Counted from the stretch's first letter, positions 8,077-17,654 are shown. The stretch: DNA of 64,000 nt from Marisimplicoccus sp964437815 (GCA_964437815.1 CAYTIE010000003.1:1-64000), one strand, 5' to 3'. Translations and numbers: made by a program. Notes: a model not told the origin generated them from the letters alone.

Positions 8077-8809
8077 GATAACGGAAATAGTAAAACATCT
8101 ATTAATTATAAATATTATTTTCTTTTTTGCTTCCTCTGTTATAGGAGAAATCATGTATGATTTGTTTGCTATGCATTATCCTAATAATCCTAATTTCTTT
8201 ATTTGGCAACCCATAACTCATATGTTTATGCATGGTGATTTAACTCATATACTGTTTAATATGTTTGGTCTTTGGATGTTTGGTACTCCTCTTGAACAAA
8301 TGTGGGGTAAGCAAAAATTTATTTTTTTTTATGTTTCTGCAGGACTTGGAGCTGCTTTACTCCAAACTATAATTTATCATATTGATATTGTCTCAGTTAG
8401 TCAAATCTTATCTGAGTATGGTCTTAGTAAAGGAGAAATTAATCTTTTTTATGAAACAGGTAGGTTAAATACGTCATTAATTCAATCTATTGGGGAGGAT
8501 AGGCTCTTTTCAGGAATACAATCATTTAAAGCTCTAATGGTCGGTGCATCAGGTGCTTTATATGGCATATTAGTGGCTTTTGCAATGCTATTTCCTAATG
8601 TTCAGTTAATGTTACTTTTTCCGCCCATACCAGTTAAGGCAAAATATTTAGTTCCAATATTAATTTTATTTGATTTATTTTTTGGATTTACATCTTATTC
8701 TGTAGGACCGATTGCCCATTTTGCACATATTGGAGGAGCTATTACAGGATTTATTATGATGTGGTATTGGAAAAGAAATAATTTTAATAACAAGAGATGG
8801 GATTTATGA
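8069..8809 (+). CDS. Rhomboid family intramembrane serine protease (first of two)
   Basis: Rhomboids cleave single-pass membrane proteins within the bilayer. The 246-residue protein is hydrophobic with about six membrane helices. It shows WQPITHMFMHGDLTHILFNM in helix 2 and loop, the catalytic Ser in GASGALYG, and the catalytic His in HIGGAITGF. A ~45-residue loop precedes the Ser helix. The ATG at 8069 overlaps the mutL stop by 8 bases. It and the next gene form a tandem pair of diverged rhomboids, a common arrangement downstream of mutL in flavobacteria; substrates are unknown. Confidence 0.95.
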   Translation: MGRITEIVKHLLIINIIFFFASSVIGEIMYDLFAMHYPNNPNFFIWQPITHMFMHGDLTHILFNMFGLWMFGTPLEQMWGKQKFIFFYVSAGLGAALLQTIIYHIDIVSVSQILSEYGLSKGEINLFYETGRLNTSLIQSIGEDRLFSGIQSFKALMVGASGALYGILVAFAMLFPNVQLMLLFPPIPVKAKYLVPILILFDLFFGFTSYSVGPIAHFAHIGGAITGFIMMWYWKRNNFNNKRWDL

Positions 8810-9633
8810 ATCTGTCATTCCTGAAAAAATATAATATAGCTCATATTTTCTTTCCTTCTAAGAAAATATCTATTCATAAAGTAATAATTCTAATTAATGT
8901 TTTAATCTTTATTGTGCCATTAATAATTAATACAATATTATATCTATTCAATATTAAAATACTTTCATTTTTTACTTTCTTTGAGTTACAACCTCAAATA
9001 AATTATTTTTTTAAAAATATTTGGACAATAATTACTTACGCATTCATTCATAGTGACATTTATCACATTTTTTGGAATATGTTTATACTTTATTTTGCAT
9101 CTGAATACTTCTTGAACTTTTTTGATCAGAAAAAATATCTTAAAACATACTTCTATGGAATTCTTTTTGGTGGTTTATTTTTTATTTTAAGTTATAATCT
9201 ATTCCCAGTATTTAAGGATAATTATACATCTTTAATTGGCTCTTCTGCTGCTGTTTATTCAGTTTTAATTTTTATTTGCAGCTATTTTCCTAATAATAAA
9301 GTAAACCTTATTCTATTTAACATTGAATTAAAATACATTGGGATAGTTTATGTTTTATTAAGTTTAATTCAAATACCTCTTGAAAACGCGGGAGGTAATA
9401 TAGCTCATCTTGGAGGAGCCTTTTTTGGATACATGTATGCAATAAGCTTATATAATAACAGTTTCAATATTAAATTAGGAAATATTGTTAATAAAATTAA
9501 GATGAATAATATAAACCAATCTGAAAATCAAAAAGTGATTGATGCAATTCTTGATAAGATAAGTAAGTCTGGATATGAAAGTCTTACCAATAAAGAAAAA
9601 GAATTATTATTCAAGTCAAAGGATCAGTTGTAG
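8806..9633 (+). CDS. Rhomboid family intramembrane serine protease (second of two)
   Basis: The ~275-residue protein has six or seven membrane helices, FIHSDIYHIFWNMFILY in helix 2, the catalytic Ser in GSSAAVYSV and the His in HLGGAFFGY. After the last helix it carries a cytosolic tail ending in a helical module (VIDAILDKISKSGYESLT then NKEKELLFK), which resembles the DUF6576 tail of Bacteroidota rhomboids. ATG at 8806 forms an ATGA overlap with the upstream stop; ATG at 8797 is an alternative. It is last in the operon and its end overlaps the convergent lepB end by 23 bases. Confidence 0.93.
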   Translation: MNLSFLKKYNIAHIFFPSKKISIHKVIILINVLIFIVPLIINTILYLFNIKILSFFTFFELQPQINYFFKNIWTIITYAFIHSDIYHIFWNMFILYFASEYFLNFFDQKKYLKTYFYGILFGGLFFILSYNLFPVFKDNYTSLIGSSAAVYSVLIFICSYFPNNKVNLILFNIELKYIGIVYVLLSLIQIPLENAGGNIAHLGGAFFGYMYAISLYNNSFNIKLGNIVNKIKMNNINQSENQKVIDAILDKISKSGYESLTNKEKELLFKSKDQL

Positions 9634-11329
9634 ATTTTTTTCTTCTTCTAACAATAAACATATATAATTGCCATAAAACTATAAATGCAATAAAGTGAGG
9701 GAAATATGATCTTGGTTCTCCATCTAATCCTACAGTTGTAAAAACTCTATCCCATCTTATTTTCCAATTTCCAATACCTTCAAATAGACCATCTACGCTC
9801 ATCCATATAAAAACTGGCTTTCCAAGGACATGATCATATGGAACAAACCCCCAAACTCTTGAATCTTCAGAATTATATCTGTTATCACCCATCATCCAGT
9901 AATAATTCATTTTAAATGTATATGAGGTTGATTCTTTTTGATTTATATAGATATTGCCATTAATAATTTCTAGATCATTATTTTCATATTCTTTAATAAT
10001 TCTTTTATAGATTGGAAGATTATCAAGATTAATATTTATAGCTTGACCTTGTTTTGGAATTATAATTGGACCAAAATTATCATTATTCCAGTTGAATTTT
10101 ATATTATTCGGAAAATAGGTATTGTTGTATAATTTGGTATTCTGAATTAGCCTATTAATACTATCAAATCCTCCTTCTTGTTCAAGTTTTTTTAACTCAT
10201 CAAAAGTTAATTTAAGATCTTTCTCTTTTTCTAGTAATTCAATAATGCTAAGATTTAAACTCCTAACAAGATCTATTGGTATGCCCTTATTGTCAGTTAT
10301 TATAATTAACTTATTATCCTCCGTCTGAGAATAACTTAGTAGATATGGTAATAATTTATTTAATGAATTTGATGACTGATTAGAGATATCTATTTCGTAT
10401 TTTCTAATAAAGTTGTTTATTCCAAGACTAATAAGTTTTGATGAAGAAACTCCACTATTAGAATATATTTTATAATTAAATAATGGATTAGCTCTATAGG
10501 GAAGAATATTTTCTTTTCCATTAATATAAATCAAACCATCTTTGATTTCAAAAACATCACCTGGAATACCAACAGCTCTTTTAACATAATTAGACTTTTT
10601 GTCCATTGGTTTTATAACTCCTTTTTCTTTAACAAAAAATTTTCTAACTGTATCAGCAGGCCAGTTAAATACTACTATATCGTTTTGCTTAATTTTTTGA
10701 AATCCAGGAAGCCTTAAATAGGGTAATTGAGGTTTTTTAAGATATGATCTAGTTTTTATTAAAGGTATTGTGTCATGAACTAGTGGAAGTGCAATAACAG
10801 TTTTAGGCACTCTAGCGCCATAGTGAAATTTACTAACAAATAAGAAATCACCAACTTTTAAAGTTTTTTCTAGAGAACCAGTTGGGATGACAAACGGTTG
10901 TATAAAATAATTATGTACAACTGTAGCTACAACTATTGCAAAAACAAATGACCCTATAGATTTTTCAAATCCACTTACACTTATTTCAGAGTCAAGATAA
11001 ATTTTCTTCTTACTAAAATAATTTATATATAAAGAGTATAATCCTAAAGAGCATAACATTAAAAATATATCTTTCCTAGTATTGTGGTTAAACCTTTTAA
11101 TAAATTCAATCCATATGACAGGAATCATTAAAAGGTTTATAGTTGGTAAGAATAATAAAATTATCCACCATTTTGGTCTTTTTATAATATCTAAAGTATT
11201 TATGATATTATAAAAGGGGATAAAAGATGTAAATGCATTTTTTCCTGAAATTTTGAATAGTTTCCAGGTACTAAAACCAATTATTAGATTAATAATTACA
11301 AAAAAATAAAACCATTCAATAACGTTCAT
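9611..11329 (-). CDS. lepB: Signal peptidase I with N-terminal membrane extension
   Basis: LepB removes signal peptides from exported proteins. The 572-residue protein is long for the family. Residues 1-110 hold an extra multi-helix membrane domain; a further helix (~127-145) precedes the catalytic Ser152 in IPTGSLEKTL. The general-base Lys250 is in YVKRAVGIPGD, and MGDNRYNSEDSRVWGFVP lies near residue 485. A ~200-residue insert sits between the Lys and MGDNR boxes, as in other Bacteroidota LepB. The last helix is near the C-terminus. The gene ends the parAB operon, 2 bases after the DUF5683 gene. Confidence 0.96.
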   Translation of the reverse strand: MNVIEWFYFFVIINLIIGFSTWKLFKISGKNAFTSFIPFYNIINTLDIIKRPKWWIILLFLPTINLLMIPVIWIEFIKRFNHNTRKDIFLMLCSLGLYSLYINYFSKKKIYLDSEISVSGFEKSIGSFVFAIVVATVVHNYFIQPFVIPTGSLEKTLKVGDFLFVSKFHYGARVPKTVIALPLVHDTIPLIKTRSYLKKPQLPYLRLPGFQKIKQNDIVVFNWPADTVRKFFVKEKGVIKPMDKKSNYVKRAVGIPGDVFEIKDGLIYINGKENILPYRANPLFNYKIYSNSGVSSSKLISLGINNFIRKYEIDISNQSSNSLNKLLPYLLSYSQTEDNKLIIITDNKGIPIDLVRSLNLSIIELLEKEKDLKLTFDELKKLEQEGGFDSINRLIQNTKLYNNTYFPNNIKFNWNNDNFGPIIIPKQGQAININLDNLPIYKRIIKEYENNDLEIINGNIYINQKESTSYTFKMNYYWMMGDNRYNSEDSRVWGFVPYDHVLGKPVFIWMSVDGLFEGIGNWKIRWDRVFTTVGLDGEPRSYFPHFIAFIVLWQLYMFIVRRRKKSTTDPLT

Positions 11330-11331
11330 AG

Positions 11332-11889
11332 CTAATCAATATTTATTTTAAAGCTTAAGCCAATGCTTTCATTTATGTTTAAATAACTATTATTTATGTA
11401 TGGTTCGAAAGATAGGTCTTCACTAACATTGAATTGAAGTAGATGTGCACCTACATTTGCATCTATTATATTTAGGACATAGGTTCCAACTAAAAAAATA
11501 AATGAAATATCCTTATATCTTCTATGAAATTTCATCCCTTCTAGAAGTTTTTCAGTTTCAGGGATTATATCCATATATTCATCATCAAAATACCCGGAAA
11601 GTCTTCTCTTATATGCTGTTCTATACTTATCGGCCTCTTTTTTATTATAGTCATAATAATATGCTGAAGCGCCTAAACCACCATATATTATTGGAACCAT
11701 CCAGCCTCTTCTTGAATAGACTTGACCCAATCCTGGAACTACTGCAGAATAAAAAGCAGCCTTAGAAGGAGTTAGGGGATCATTCATCAATTTTTCTTTC
11801 CTAGTATTTATAGAATCTTTTTCTATCCTTTGAGACTCCATAGTTTGAAAAGTAAGTAAAATAAAAAACAGAATAAATAGTTTTCTCAA
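11332..11889 (-). CDS. DUF5683 family protein
   Basis: The 185-residue protein has an N-terminal signal peptide (about residues 1-19) and a region PSKAAFYSAVVPGLGQVYSR followed by a short hydrophobic helix, the core of DUF5683. It ends with a predicted second hydrophobic segment and a beta-like tail. Its function is not known; membrane or periplasmic location is inferred. It overlaps parB by 4 bases (ATGA) and precedes lepB. In many flavobacteria dapB lies between DUF5683 and lepB; it is absent here. Confidence 0.88.
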   Translation of the reverse strand: MRKLFILFFILLTFQTMESQRIEKDSINTRKEKLMNDPLTPSKAAFYSAVVPGLGQVYSRRGWMVPIIYGGLGASAYYYDYNKKEADKYRTAYKRRLSGYFDDEYMDIIPETEKLLEGMKFHRRYKDISFIFLVGTYVLNIIDANVGAHLLQFNVSEDLSFEPYINNSYLNINESIGLSFKINID

Positions 11890-12776
11890 TTTGATATTTT
11901 CTTTAATATTTCATATAATTTATCAATATTTTCAAATATTGCATTTAAGCTGACTTTTCCTGAAGAACTCTCTTTTATATTGACTTTAGAATTAAAAAAA
12001 GTTTCAAATTTATTAGTAGCATCCAAATATATCCTTGAAACATCAGATGATCCAGTGGATCTTTTATATCCTGACTTTATTTTTTTTACTAAATTCTCTG
12101 TTTGTCTTACGGAAAGTTTTCCTCCTATTATTTTTTCATAAATGTCAAGTTGATCTGATTTGTTCTCTAAATTAATCAGAGCTCTACCATGACCCATTGA
12201 AAGAAAGCCATCTCTTATTCCAGATTGAACTATTGGATCTAACTTAAGAAGCCTAATGATATTAGAGATAGTAGTTCTATCTTTTCCTACAATTTTGCTA
12301 AGTTGATTCTGTGTAATGTCAAGTTCATTAATTAATCTGTTATATGTAAGAGCAATTTCAATGGGATCAAGATCAACTCTTTGAACATTTTCAACTAGAG
12401 CCATTTTAAGGGAATCAGTTTCCCCGTCTATTTTTTTTATATAACATGGTATTGATAATAAACCAGCTAGTTTTGATGCTCGAAACCTTCTCTCTCCAGA
12501 AATTATCTGATATTTATCAGAATTAATCTTTCTAACTGTTATTGGTTGAATAATACCTAGCTCTTTTATTGAATCAGAAAGATTTTGAAGATTACTGTTG
12601 TCAATATTTAGTCTTGGTTGATTTGGATTAATTTCAATATGTTTTATATTAATTTCCTCTGATGAACTAAAATTATTTTTTGGTTTATCAAATGAGATGC
12701 TTTTCGATCCAGAGTCATCTAAGAGAGCAGCCAATCCTTTTCCAAGAACTTTTTTTTGTTTTTTTGCTTTAGACAT
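11886..12776 (-). CDS. parB: ParB/Spo0J chromosome-partitioning protein
   Basis: ParB is a CTP-dependent clamp that loads at parS and works with ParA in origin segregation. The 296-residue protein has the N-terminal KGLAALLDD ParA-contact motif, the ParB/Srx nuclease-like fold (INPNQPRLNID, ELGIIQPITVRK, ISGERRFRASKLAG, ALVENVQRVDLDPIE) and a helix-turn-helix (LSKIVGKDRTTISNIIRLLKL). The start follows the parA stop directly. No parS-like 16-bp palindrome was recognised in the window by eye. Confidence 0.97.
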   Translation of the reverse strand: MSKAKKQKKVLGKGLAALLDDSGSKSISFDKPKNNFSSSEEINIKHIEINPNQPRLNIDNSNLQNLSDSIKELGIIQPITVRKINSDKYQIISGERRFRASKLAGLLSIPCYIKKIDGETDSLKMALVENVQRVDLDPIEIALTYNRLINELDITQNQLSKIVGKDRTTISNIIRLLKLDPIVQSGIRDGFLSMGHGRALINLENKSDQLDIYEKIIGGKLSVRQTENLVKKIKSGYKRSTGSSDVSRIYLDATNKFETFFNSKVNIKESSSGKVSLNAIFENIDKLYEILKKISN

Positions 12777-13544
12777 TTAGCTTTTGTTTTTTTGAATTAT
12801 CTCATTAGCTAGTGAAAGATAATTTTTTGTCCCCCTAGATGTTGCGTCATAACTTATAATATCTTTGCCAAATCCAGGAGCTTCCCCTAATTTAATATTT
12901 CTTTTTATAATAGTTTTAAACACCATTTCCCCAAAATGTTTAATTACCTCATCAACTACTTGATTTGATAGTCTTAATCTGGTATCAAACATTGTTAATA
13001 ATAAACCTTCAATATCAAGTTCTTCATTATGGAGCTTTTGAATACTTTTGATAGTGTTAAGTAATTTTCCAAGTCCTTCTAATGCAAAATACTCACATTG
13101 AATTGGTACAATAACTGAATTACATGCAGTTAGGGCATTAATTGTAATTAACCCTAATGAAGGTGCGCAATCAATAATAATAAAGTCATAATTCTTAGAA
13201 ATTAAATCCAATTCAGACTTTAGTCTATATTCCCTCTTGTTCTCATTTATTAATTCTATCTCAATTCCAACTAAATCGATATTTGAAGCTATTATATCAA
13301 GATTTGGTGATGTTGATGTTTGAATTACTTTTTTTATTGGCTCTGAACCGCTAAGCATATCATACAACCCTTTATATCCATTTTTAAAGTCAAATCCTAA
13401 AGCAGAAGAAGCGTTTCCTTGAGGGTCAGCATCTATTAATAAAACTTTTTTTTCTAAAACCCCTAGAGCTGCAGATAGATTAACTGATGTGGTTGTCTTT
13501 CCAACTCCTCCTTTTTGATTTGCTACAGAAATAATTTTACCCAT
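12777..13544 (-). CDS. parA: ParA/Soj chromosome-partitioning ATPase
   Basis: This deviant Walker ATPase forms DNA-bound dimers that ParB stimulates during segregation. The 255-residue protein starts with the deviant Walker A KGGVGKTTTSVNL at about residues 10-22, followed by DADPQGNASSALG and Walker B FIIIDCAPSLGLITINAL. Length and motif order are typical of chromosomal ParA. It abuts parB and lies 12 bases after the divIC/ftsB-like gene. Confidence 0.97.
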   Translation of the reverse strand: MGKIISVANQKGGVGKTTTSVNLSAALGVLEKKVLLIDADPQGNASSALGFDFKNGYKGLYDMLSGSEPIKKVIQTSTSPNLDIIASNIDLVGIEIELINENKREYRLKSELDLISKNYDFIIIDCAPSLGLITINALTACNSVIVPIQCEYFALEGLGKLLNTIKSIQKLHNEELDIEGLLLTMFDTRLRLSNQVVDEVIKHFGEMVFKTIIKRNIKLGEAPGFGKDIISYDATSRGTKNYLSLANEIIQKNKS

Positions 13545-13556
13545 TAACTAAATTTT

Positions 13557-13871
13557 TTATTCATTTTCTTCATATTCGATTATGAAGATCTCTTCATTAT
13601 CTTTCTTTAGATTGTAGTTTTCTCTAGCAAAGTGTTCAAGGCTATCAATGTCTTTAAGTTTGTTGATTAATTCTTTGTCTTTTTTTGTTTCTTCAATTAA
13701 TGCTTGTTTTTTCTTTTTAAGCATATTTATCTCATTATTTAATTCATTGTGAATCTGAAATGAATGTGTATCTAGAAATGTCATCCATACTATAAACGCA
13801 ACAGTTATCAAGACATATTTAAAATATGGTTTTTTTATTATCTCTATTATCTTTAGATAGAGATTATTCAT
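13557..13871 (-). CDS. FtsB/DivIC-type septum formation initiator
   Basis: The 104-residue protein has one membrane helix at about residues 19-32, a coiled coil (about 40-75, ELNNEINMLKKKKQALIEET) and a C-terminal LEHFARENYNLKKDNEEIFII segment typical of FtsB/DivIC. These proteins bridge FtsQ/DivIB and FtsL in the divisome. It overlaps the end of the sugar dehydrogenase gene by 8 bases and precedes parA, so division and partition genes share an operon here. Confidence 0.9.
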   Translation of the reverse strand: MNNLYLKIIEIIKKPYFKYVLITVAFIVWMTFLDTHSFQIHNELNNEINMLKKKKQALIEETKKDKELINKLKDIDSLEHFARENYNLKKDNEEIFIIEYEENE

Positions 13872-15039
13872 AACTAGTTTTTGTTTCAGGGGTATCAGGA
13901 ATTATTTTAAATATTCCTTTATTTTCTACGCTAACATATAAAAAGCCATCAGGTCCTTCTATAATATTTCTCACTCTTCCAATCCTATTAAGAATTTTTT
14001 CCCTTTTCATTACTCTTGTCCCAACTAATTCAATTCTTTCAAGATATCTATAGCTAAGTGAGCCTACAAATAAATTGCCTTTCCATTTTGGATAAATATC
14101 TGATTTTAACATAACAAAACCGGATGGTGCTATTGATGGAGTCCAATAATACATAGGAGCTTGAGTTCCATCTAACGAGGTATAATTGGTAAATTTTGTT
14201 CCATTATAATTAATCCCATATGATGCTAATGGCCAACCATAATTTCTTGTTTCTATTGCATTATTATAAATAGTATCACTTTGTCTAATAATATTTATTT
14301 CATCTCCACCTCTTGGACCATGCTCATTAGCCCAGATTTCACCTTGAGAAGGTCCAAAGATTATCCCCTGCTGATTTCTATGCCCATAACTCCATATTGC
14401 CTTTTTTGCATTATTATTGTTCACAAATGGATTGTCTTTAGGTATTGTGCCATCAAGATTTATTCTATAGATTTTTCCTCCATCTCTAGTTATATCTTGA
14501 GGGTTGACATCCCTATTTCCTCTATCTCCAATAGTAAAATAAATATATCTATTATCAATTAATATTTTTCCCCCAAAGTGTCTTCCTTGTTTAGAATTAG
14601 GAGTTGCTTTATACAATAAAGTTAAATCTGTTAGTTCAAACTTATCATACTTTGCTCTATATAGAGCTGTATTTGAACCTTGATCTCCTTCTATATTAAC
14701 GCTTGCCGTAAAGTATATAAATTTATTGTCGTTGAAATTTAAATCAATTGCAAGATCAAGTAAACCACCTTGTCTATTTGCATCAATTTTCGGAAGTCCT
14801 TTTATAGCTTTTTTAATTCCATTTTGAACATGATATAAAATACCTTTTTTATCAGATACAAGAAACTCATCATCACTAATAAAAACCATTCCCCATGGAA
14901 TATCAATTCCATCAATTATTTTTTCAAGATATATTTCAGAATCATCAGAAATCTTAACATATGGAGGGTTTTCCTGTTGTGCACATGCAACACTTATAAC
15001 CAAAATAAAGCATGTAGTAAGTAGGTAAAAATTTTTCAT
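13864..15039 (-). CDS. Secreted PQQ-dependent aldose/sorbosone dehydrogenase family protein
   Basis: The 391-residue protein has a signal peptide ending near VACAQQ; whether it is a lipoprotein is uncertain because the residue at -3 is Ser. The mature protein shows the six-bladed propeller pattern of the glucose/sorbosone dehydrogenase family: IPWGMVFI, GGLLDLAID, GRHFGGKILI, YGHRNQQGI, GPRGGDEINII and YWTPSIAPSGF. Members oxidise sugars with PQQ in the periplasm. A weak promoter-like TAAATTCG lies at 15054-15061. It heads the operon leading to lepB. Confidence 0.92.
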   Translation of the reverse strand: MKNFYLLTTCFILVISVACAQQENPPYVKISDDSEIYLEKIIDGIDIPWGMVFISDDEFLVSDKKGILYHVQNGIKKAIKGLPKIDANRQGGLLDLAIDLNFNDNKFIYFTASVNIEGDQGSNTALYRAKYDKFELTDLTLLYKATPNSKQGRHFGGKILIDNRYIYFTIGDRGNRDVNPQDITRDGGKIYRINLDGTIPKDNPFVNNNNAKKAIWSYGHRNQQGIIFGPSQGEIWANEHGPRGGDEINIIRQSDTIYNNAIETRNYGWPLASYGINYNGTKFTNYTSLDGTQAPMYYWTPSIAPSGFVMLKSDIYPKWKGNLFVGSLSYRYLERIELVGTRVMKREKILNRIGRVRNIIEGPDGFLYVSVENKGIFKIIPDTPETKTSYE

Positions 15040-15174
15040 GTATTTTTTTCTCGAATTTATAATAAATAAATTACTCAGTAAAGTTTTCTTTATAACAACT
15101 CACTTAATGTGAATAAATAATAATTATTGTCAGGATTGCTAGAATAAAAAAGCTTTTTATTTGAAGTAATTTTG

Positions 15175-15249
15175 TCGGGGTGGCAGGATTCGAACCTGCG
15201 ACCTCCGCGTCCCAAACGCGGCGCGATAACCGGGCTACGCTACACCCCG
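15175..15249 (-). tRNA. tRNA-Pro (TGG)
   Basis: On the minus strand the sequence folds as a 75-base cloverleaf. The acceptor stem CGGGGTG pairs with CACCCCG with discriminator A, the anticodon loop TTTGGGA has anticodon TGG, and the T-arm has the standard GTTCGAATC. CCA is not encoded (the following bases are CAA). It stands alone between the sugar dehydrogenase and oxyR genes. Confidence 0.97.
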
Positions 15250-15313
15250 AAAATGATTGCAAATATAAGGTTATTATAATACTCAGCAAATCAATAATAA
15301 ATAAAACTATAGG

Positions 15314-16243
15314 CTACTGCTTTGGTGACAAGACTTTAACATCATTGTATTTGATTTGTCCTCTTATTACTTTAGAGATAGTCGATTTTAAAGCATTAAT
15401 AATTGGAAGCTTTAATTGAGTTTTAGAATAAATTAAACTAATCTCTCTTGCAGGTGCAGGATTATTAAATTTAATTAGATTCTTTTTATTTGAATCTGAA
15501 AGAAGTTCAGAGTGGAGGTGTGGTAATATTGTCATCCAAGGGCCATTATTTGATAAGTTAATTAAAGTCTCAAAGTTACCGCTCTTTAATTCAAACTGTT
15601 TATTTAAGTCTTTAATAGAACATAAGTTTAATATTTGGTTTCTAAAACAATGACCATCTTCAAGGATAAGCAGATCAGCATCTTCAAGATCATCAATGTC
15701 TAAAGAATCTCTTCCTGATAATCCATGATGCTTAGGGACATAAGCTATAAAAGGTTCATAATATAATGGACTCTCTATGATATTTTTATTTTCAAGAGGG
15801 GTTGCAGCAATCCCACAGTCTATTTCTCCTTTATCAATTTTTTCAAACATACTATTTGTTGTATGTTCCTCAATCTTAAGTTCTACATTTTTATTTTTTT
15901 TAGTGAAGCTATTTAAGAATAGCGGAAGCAGTGTAGGGCTAACAGTTGGAATTATTCCTACTTTAAGAGTCCCCCCAATAACTCCCTTTTCTTCTGATAC
16001 TATATCATTCATCCTTGAAGACTCTTCAACTATTTTTCTAGCCTGAATTAAGATTTTTTCTCCTACGTCAGTTATTTGAAGTGGTTTAGTTGCCCTATTA
16101 AAAATTTTAACTCCAAGTTCTTCTTCAAGTTTTTGAACCTGCATACTAAGTGTAGGTTGAGTTACAAAGCATTTTTCTGAAGCTGTAGTAAAATTACCAT
16201 GCTTAGCAACCGAGAGTGTATATTTTAATTGGGTAATTGTCAT
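15314..16243 (-). CDS. oxyR: OxyR, peroxide-sensing LysR-type regulator
   Basis: OxyR activates peroxide-defence genes after an intramolecular disulfide forms. The 309-residue protein has the LysR N-terminal helix-turn-helix (FTTASEKCFVTQPTLSMQVQKLEEELG) and an effector domain. The redox pair is visible as EDGHCFRNQILNLC, with Cys199 and Cys208 at the same numbers as in E. coli OxyR. A promoter box lies at 16267-16274 and the acyltransferase gene is divergent. No catalase or ahp gene is adjacent, though a Cu/Zn superoxide dismutase lies 800 bases away. Confidence 0.95.
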   Translation of the reverse strand: MTITQLKYTLSVAKHGNFTTASEKCFVTQPTLSMQVQKLEEELGVKIFNRATKPLQITDVGEKILIQARKIVEESSRMNDIVSEEKGVIGGTLKVGIIPTVSPTLLPLFLNSFTKKNKNVELKIEEHTTNSMFEKIDKGEIDCGIAATPLENKNIIESPLYYEPFIAYVPKHHGLSGRDSLDIDDLEDADLLILEDGHCFRNQILNLCSIKDLNKQFELKSGNFETLINLSNNGPWMTILPHLHSELLSDSNKKNLIKFNNPAPAREISLIYSKTQLKLPIINALKSTISKVIRGQIKYNDVKVLSPKQ

Positions 16244-16266
16244 TATAAGATTTCTTTATTAGAAGG

Positions 16267-16274
16267 CAAATCTA
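16267..16274 (-). promoter_or_regulatory. Bacteroidota -7 box (TAGATTTG) for oxyR
   Basis: This exact TAnnTTTG match on the minus strand ends 23 bases before the oxyR ATG at 16243. Confidence 0.5.
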
Positions 16275-16359
16275 CATAATAAACTTTTATTAAAATAATA
16301 AATGATTGTTAAAATATATTAATTATCTAGTGACTATATTAGACTTATAATTATCTATT

Positions 16360-17064
16360 TTGAAGAAAAATATCTTTGGACAATATTTGATCATTAAGAG
16401 GGCAATAATTAGAATAATTGGTGCTATAACTCATAGAACATTTAATAATAAGAGGTTTAATATACAAGGAACATCATTGTTAAGTGAAATTCCTAACGAT
16501 AATGTTTTGTTTATATCTAATCATCAAACATATTTTTATGATGTTATTGCAATGCTCCATGTTTTTAATGCATCGGTTAATGGAAGAAGTGATTCTTTAA
16601 AAAATATTTTATACTTACTAAATCCAAAATCTAATATTTATTTTATTGCAGCTTTGGAAACTATGAAAACATCATTGATTACAAAAATTTTAAGTTATGC
16701 GGGCTCAATATTAATTAAAAGAACTTGGAGAGAAGCTGGAAAAAAAATTAATAGATCCATAAGGAGTGAAGATTTTGATAATATAATAAAAGCTTTAAAT
16801 GATGGTTGGGTAATAACATTTCCAAGAGGTACAACTGATAATTCTAAGCCAGTTAGATCTGGGACAGCTCATATAATTAAAGCTGCTAATCCTCTAGTTA
16901 TTCCTGTAAGAATTGATGGATTTGGTGATGTTTTCAAGAAAAATAGTCTTAAAATAATAAACAAGAACAAACATTTCTCAATTAAATTTGGAAATCCTTT
17001 AAAGTTTTATGATAACCAATCAATAGAATCAATTACTAGTCAGATTGAAAAGATTATTGACTAG
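16360..17064 (+). CDS. PlsC-like 1-acylglycerol-3-phosphate acyltransferase family protein
   Basis: The 234-residue protein has the acyltransferase block I motif NHQTYFYD (NHxxxxD) near residue 50 and a block III-like TFPRGTTD, in which the usual FPEGT Glu is Arg. The family moves acyl chains onto lysophospholipids or related acceptors at the inner membrane. The start is TTG at 16360, because an in-frame stop lies just upstream and the next ATG falls inside the catalytic domain. Its end overlaps the convergent superoxide dismutase by 11 bases. The exact acceptor is unknown. Confidence 0.87.
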   Translation: MKKNIFGQYLIIKRAIIRIIGAITHRTFNNKRFNIQGTSLLSEIPNDNVLFISNHQTYFYDVIAMLHVFNASVNGRSDSLKNILYLLNPKSNIYFIAALETMKTSLITKILSYAGSILIKRTWREAGKKINRSIRSEDFDNIIKALNDGWVITFPRGTTDNSKPVRSGTAHIIKAANPLVIPVRIDGFGDVFKKNSLKIINKNKHFSIKFGNPLKFYDNQSIESITSQIEKIID

Positions 17065-17617
17065 ACTCTATGATATCAGATGGAATATCCACACAACCTA
17101 TTCTAATTCCAGCTGCACCAGATGGTTGTGATACATAATCATCATCCCCATTATGAATAATTATAGACTTACCTATTAAATCTTTGTTATCATCATTACA
17201 ATTAATACACCATTGATCTGTTTTAAATTTAATCATCCCATGACCTATGCTATCAACAGAAAAATTACCTATATCACCAAGATGGAAACCTTCTGGATCA
17301 CCCCATTTTCCATGAGGTTGTAGTGTTGGGTTCCAATGTCCGCCAGAACTGAGACCATCAATAGAAGTACAATCTGCAAATTGATGAATATGAATTGAAC
17401 TTTCTCCAGGGATTAACCCAAATAAATGCGCTTCTAATTCAACAGAATATACTTTATTAATATTTTTAGATTTTAGCGAAATATATCCACTTACTGAGGA
17501 ATCATTAAGAGGTTTAACAGATTTTTTTATTTCTATAATTGATTCATTATTATCTTGACAACTTATTGTTATTAATAATATTGATATAATAAAGAATTTT
17601 AAGATATTTACATTCAT
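17054..17617 (-). CDS. Cu/Zn superoxide dismutase, lipoprotein
   Basis: The enzyme converts superoxide to peroxide and oxygen in the cell envelope. The 187-residue protein has a lipoprotein signal (LLITISC). All metal ligands are visible: HIH (copper), GGHWNP (bridging His), PHGKWGD and FHLGD (zinc His, His and Asp), and IIHNGDDDY (copper His). The GAAGIRIGC end provides the family Arg and a disulfide Cys. An extra CINC motif near residue 136 sits in a loop not needed for the core. The gene is divergent from the DUF3089 gene with only 37 bases between them. Confidence 0.95.
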   Translation of the reverse strand: MNVNILKFFIISILLITISCQDNNESIIEIKKSVKPLNDSSVSGYISLKSKNINKVYSVELEAHLFGLIPGESSIHIHQFADCTSIDGLSSGGHWNPTLQPHGKWGDPEGFHLGDIGNFSVDSIGHGMIKFKTDQWCINCNDDNKDLIGKSIIIHNGDDDYVSQPSGAAGIRIGCVDIPSDIIESSQ

Positions 17618-17654
17618 ATTTTTCTAATTACGTACAATTTTATAAAAATATATC

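Noticed and set aside
15104..15289. Open frames over the tRNA-Pro gene on both strands
   Set aside because: They lie across a well-formed tRNA and show no protein-like features.
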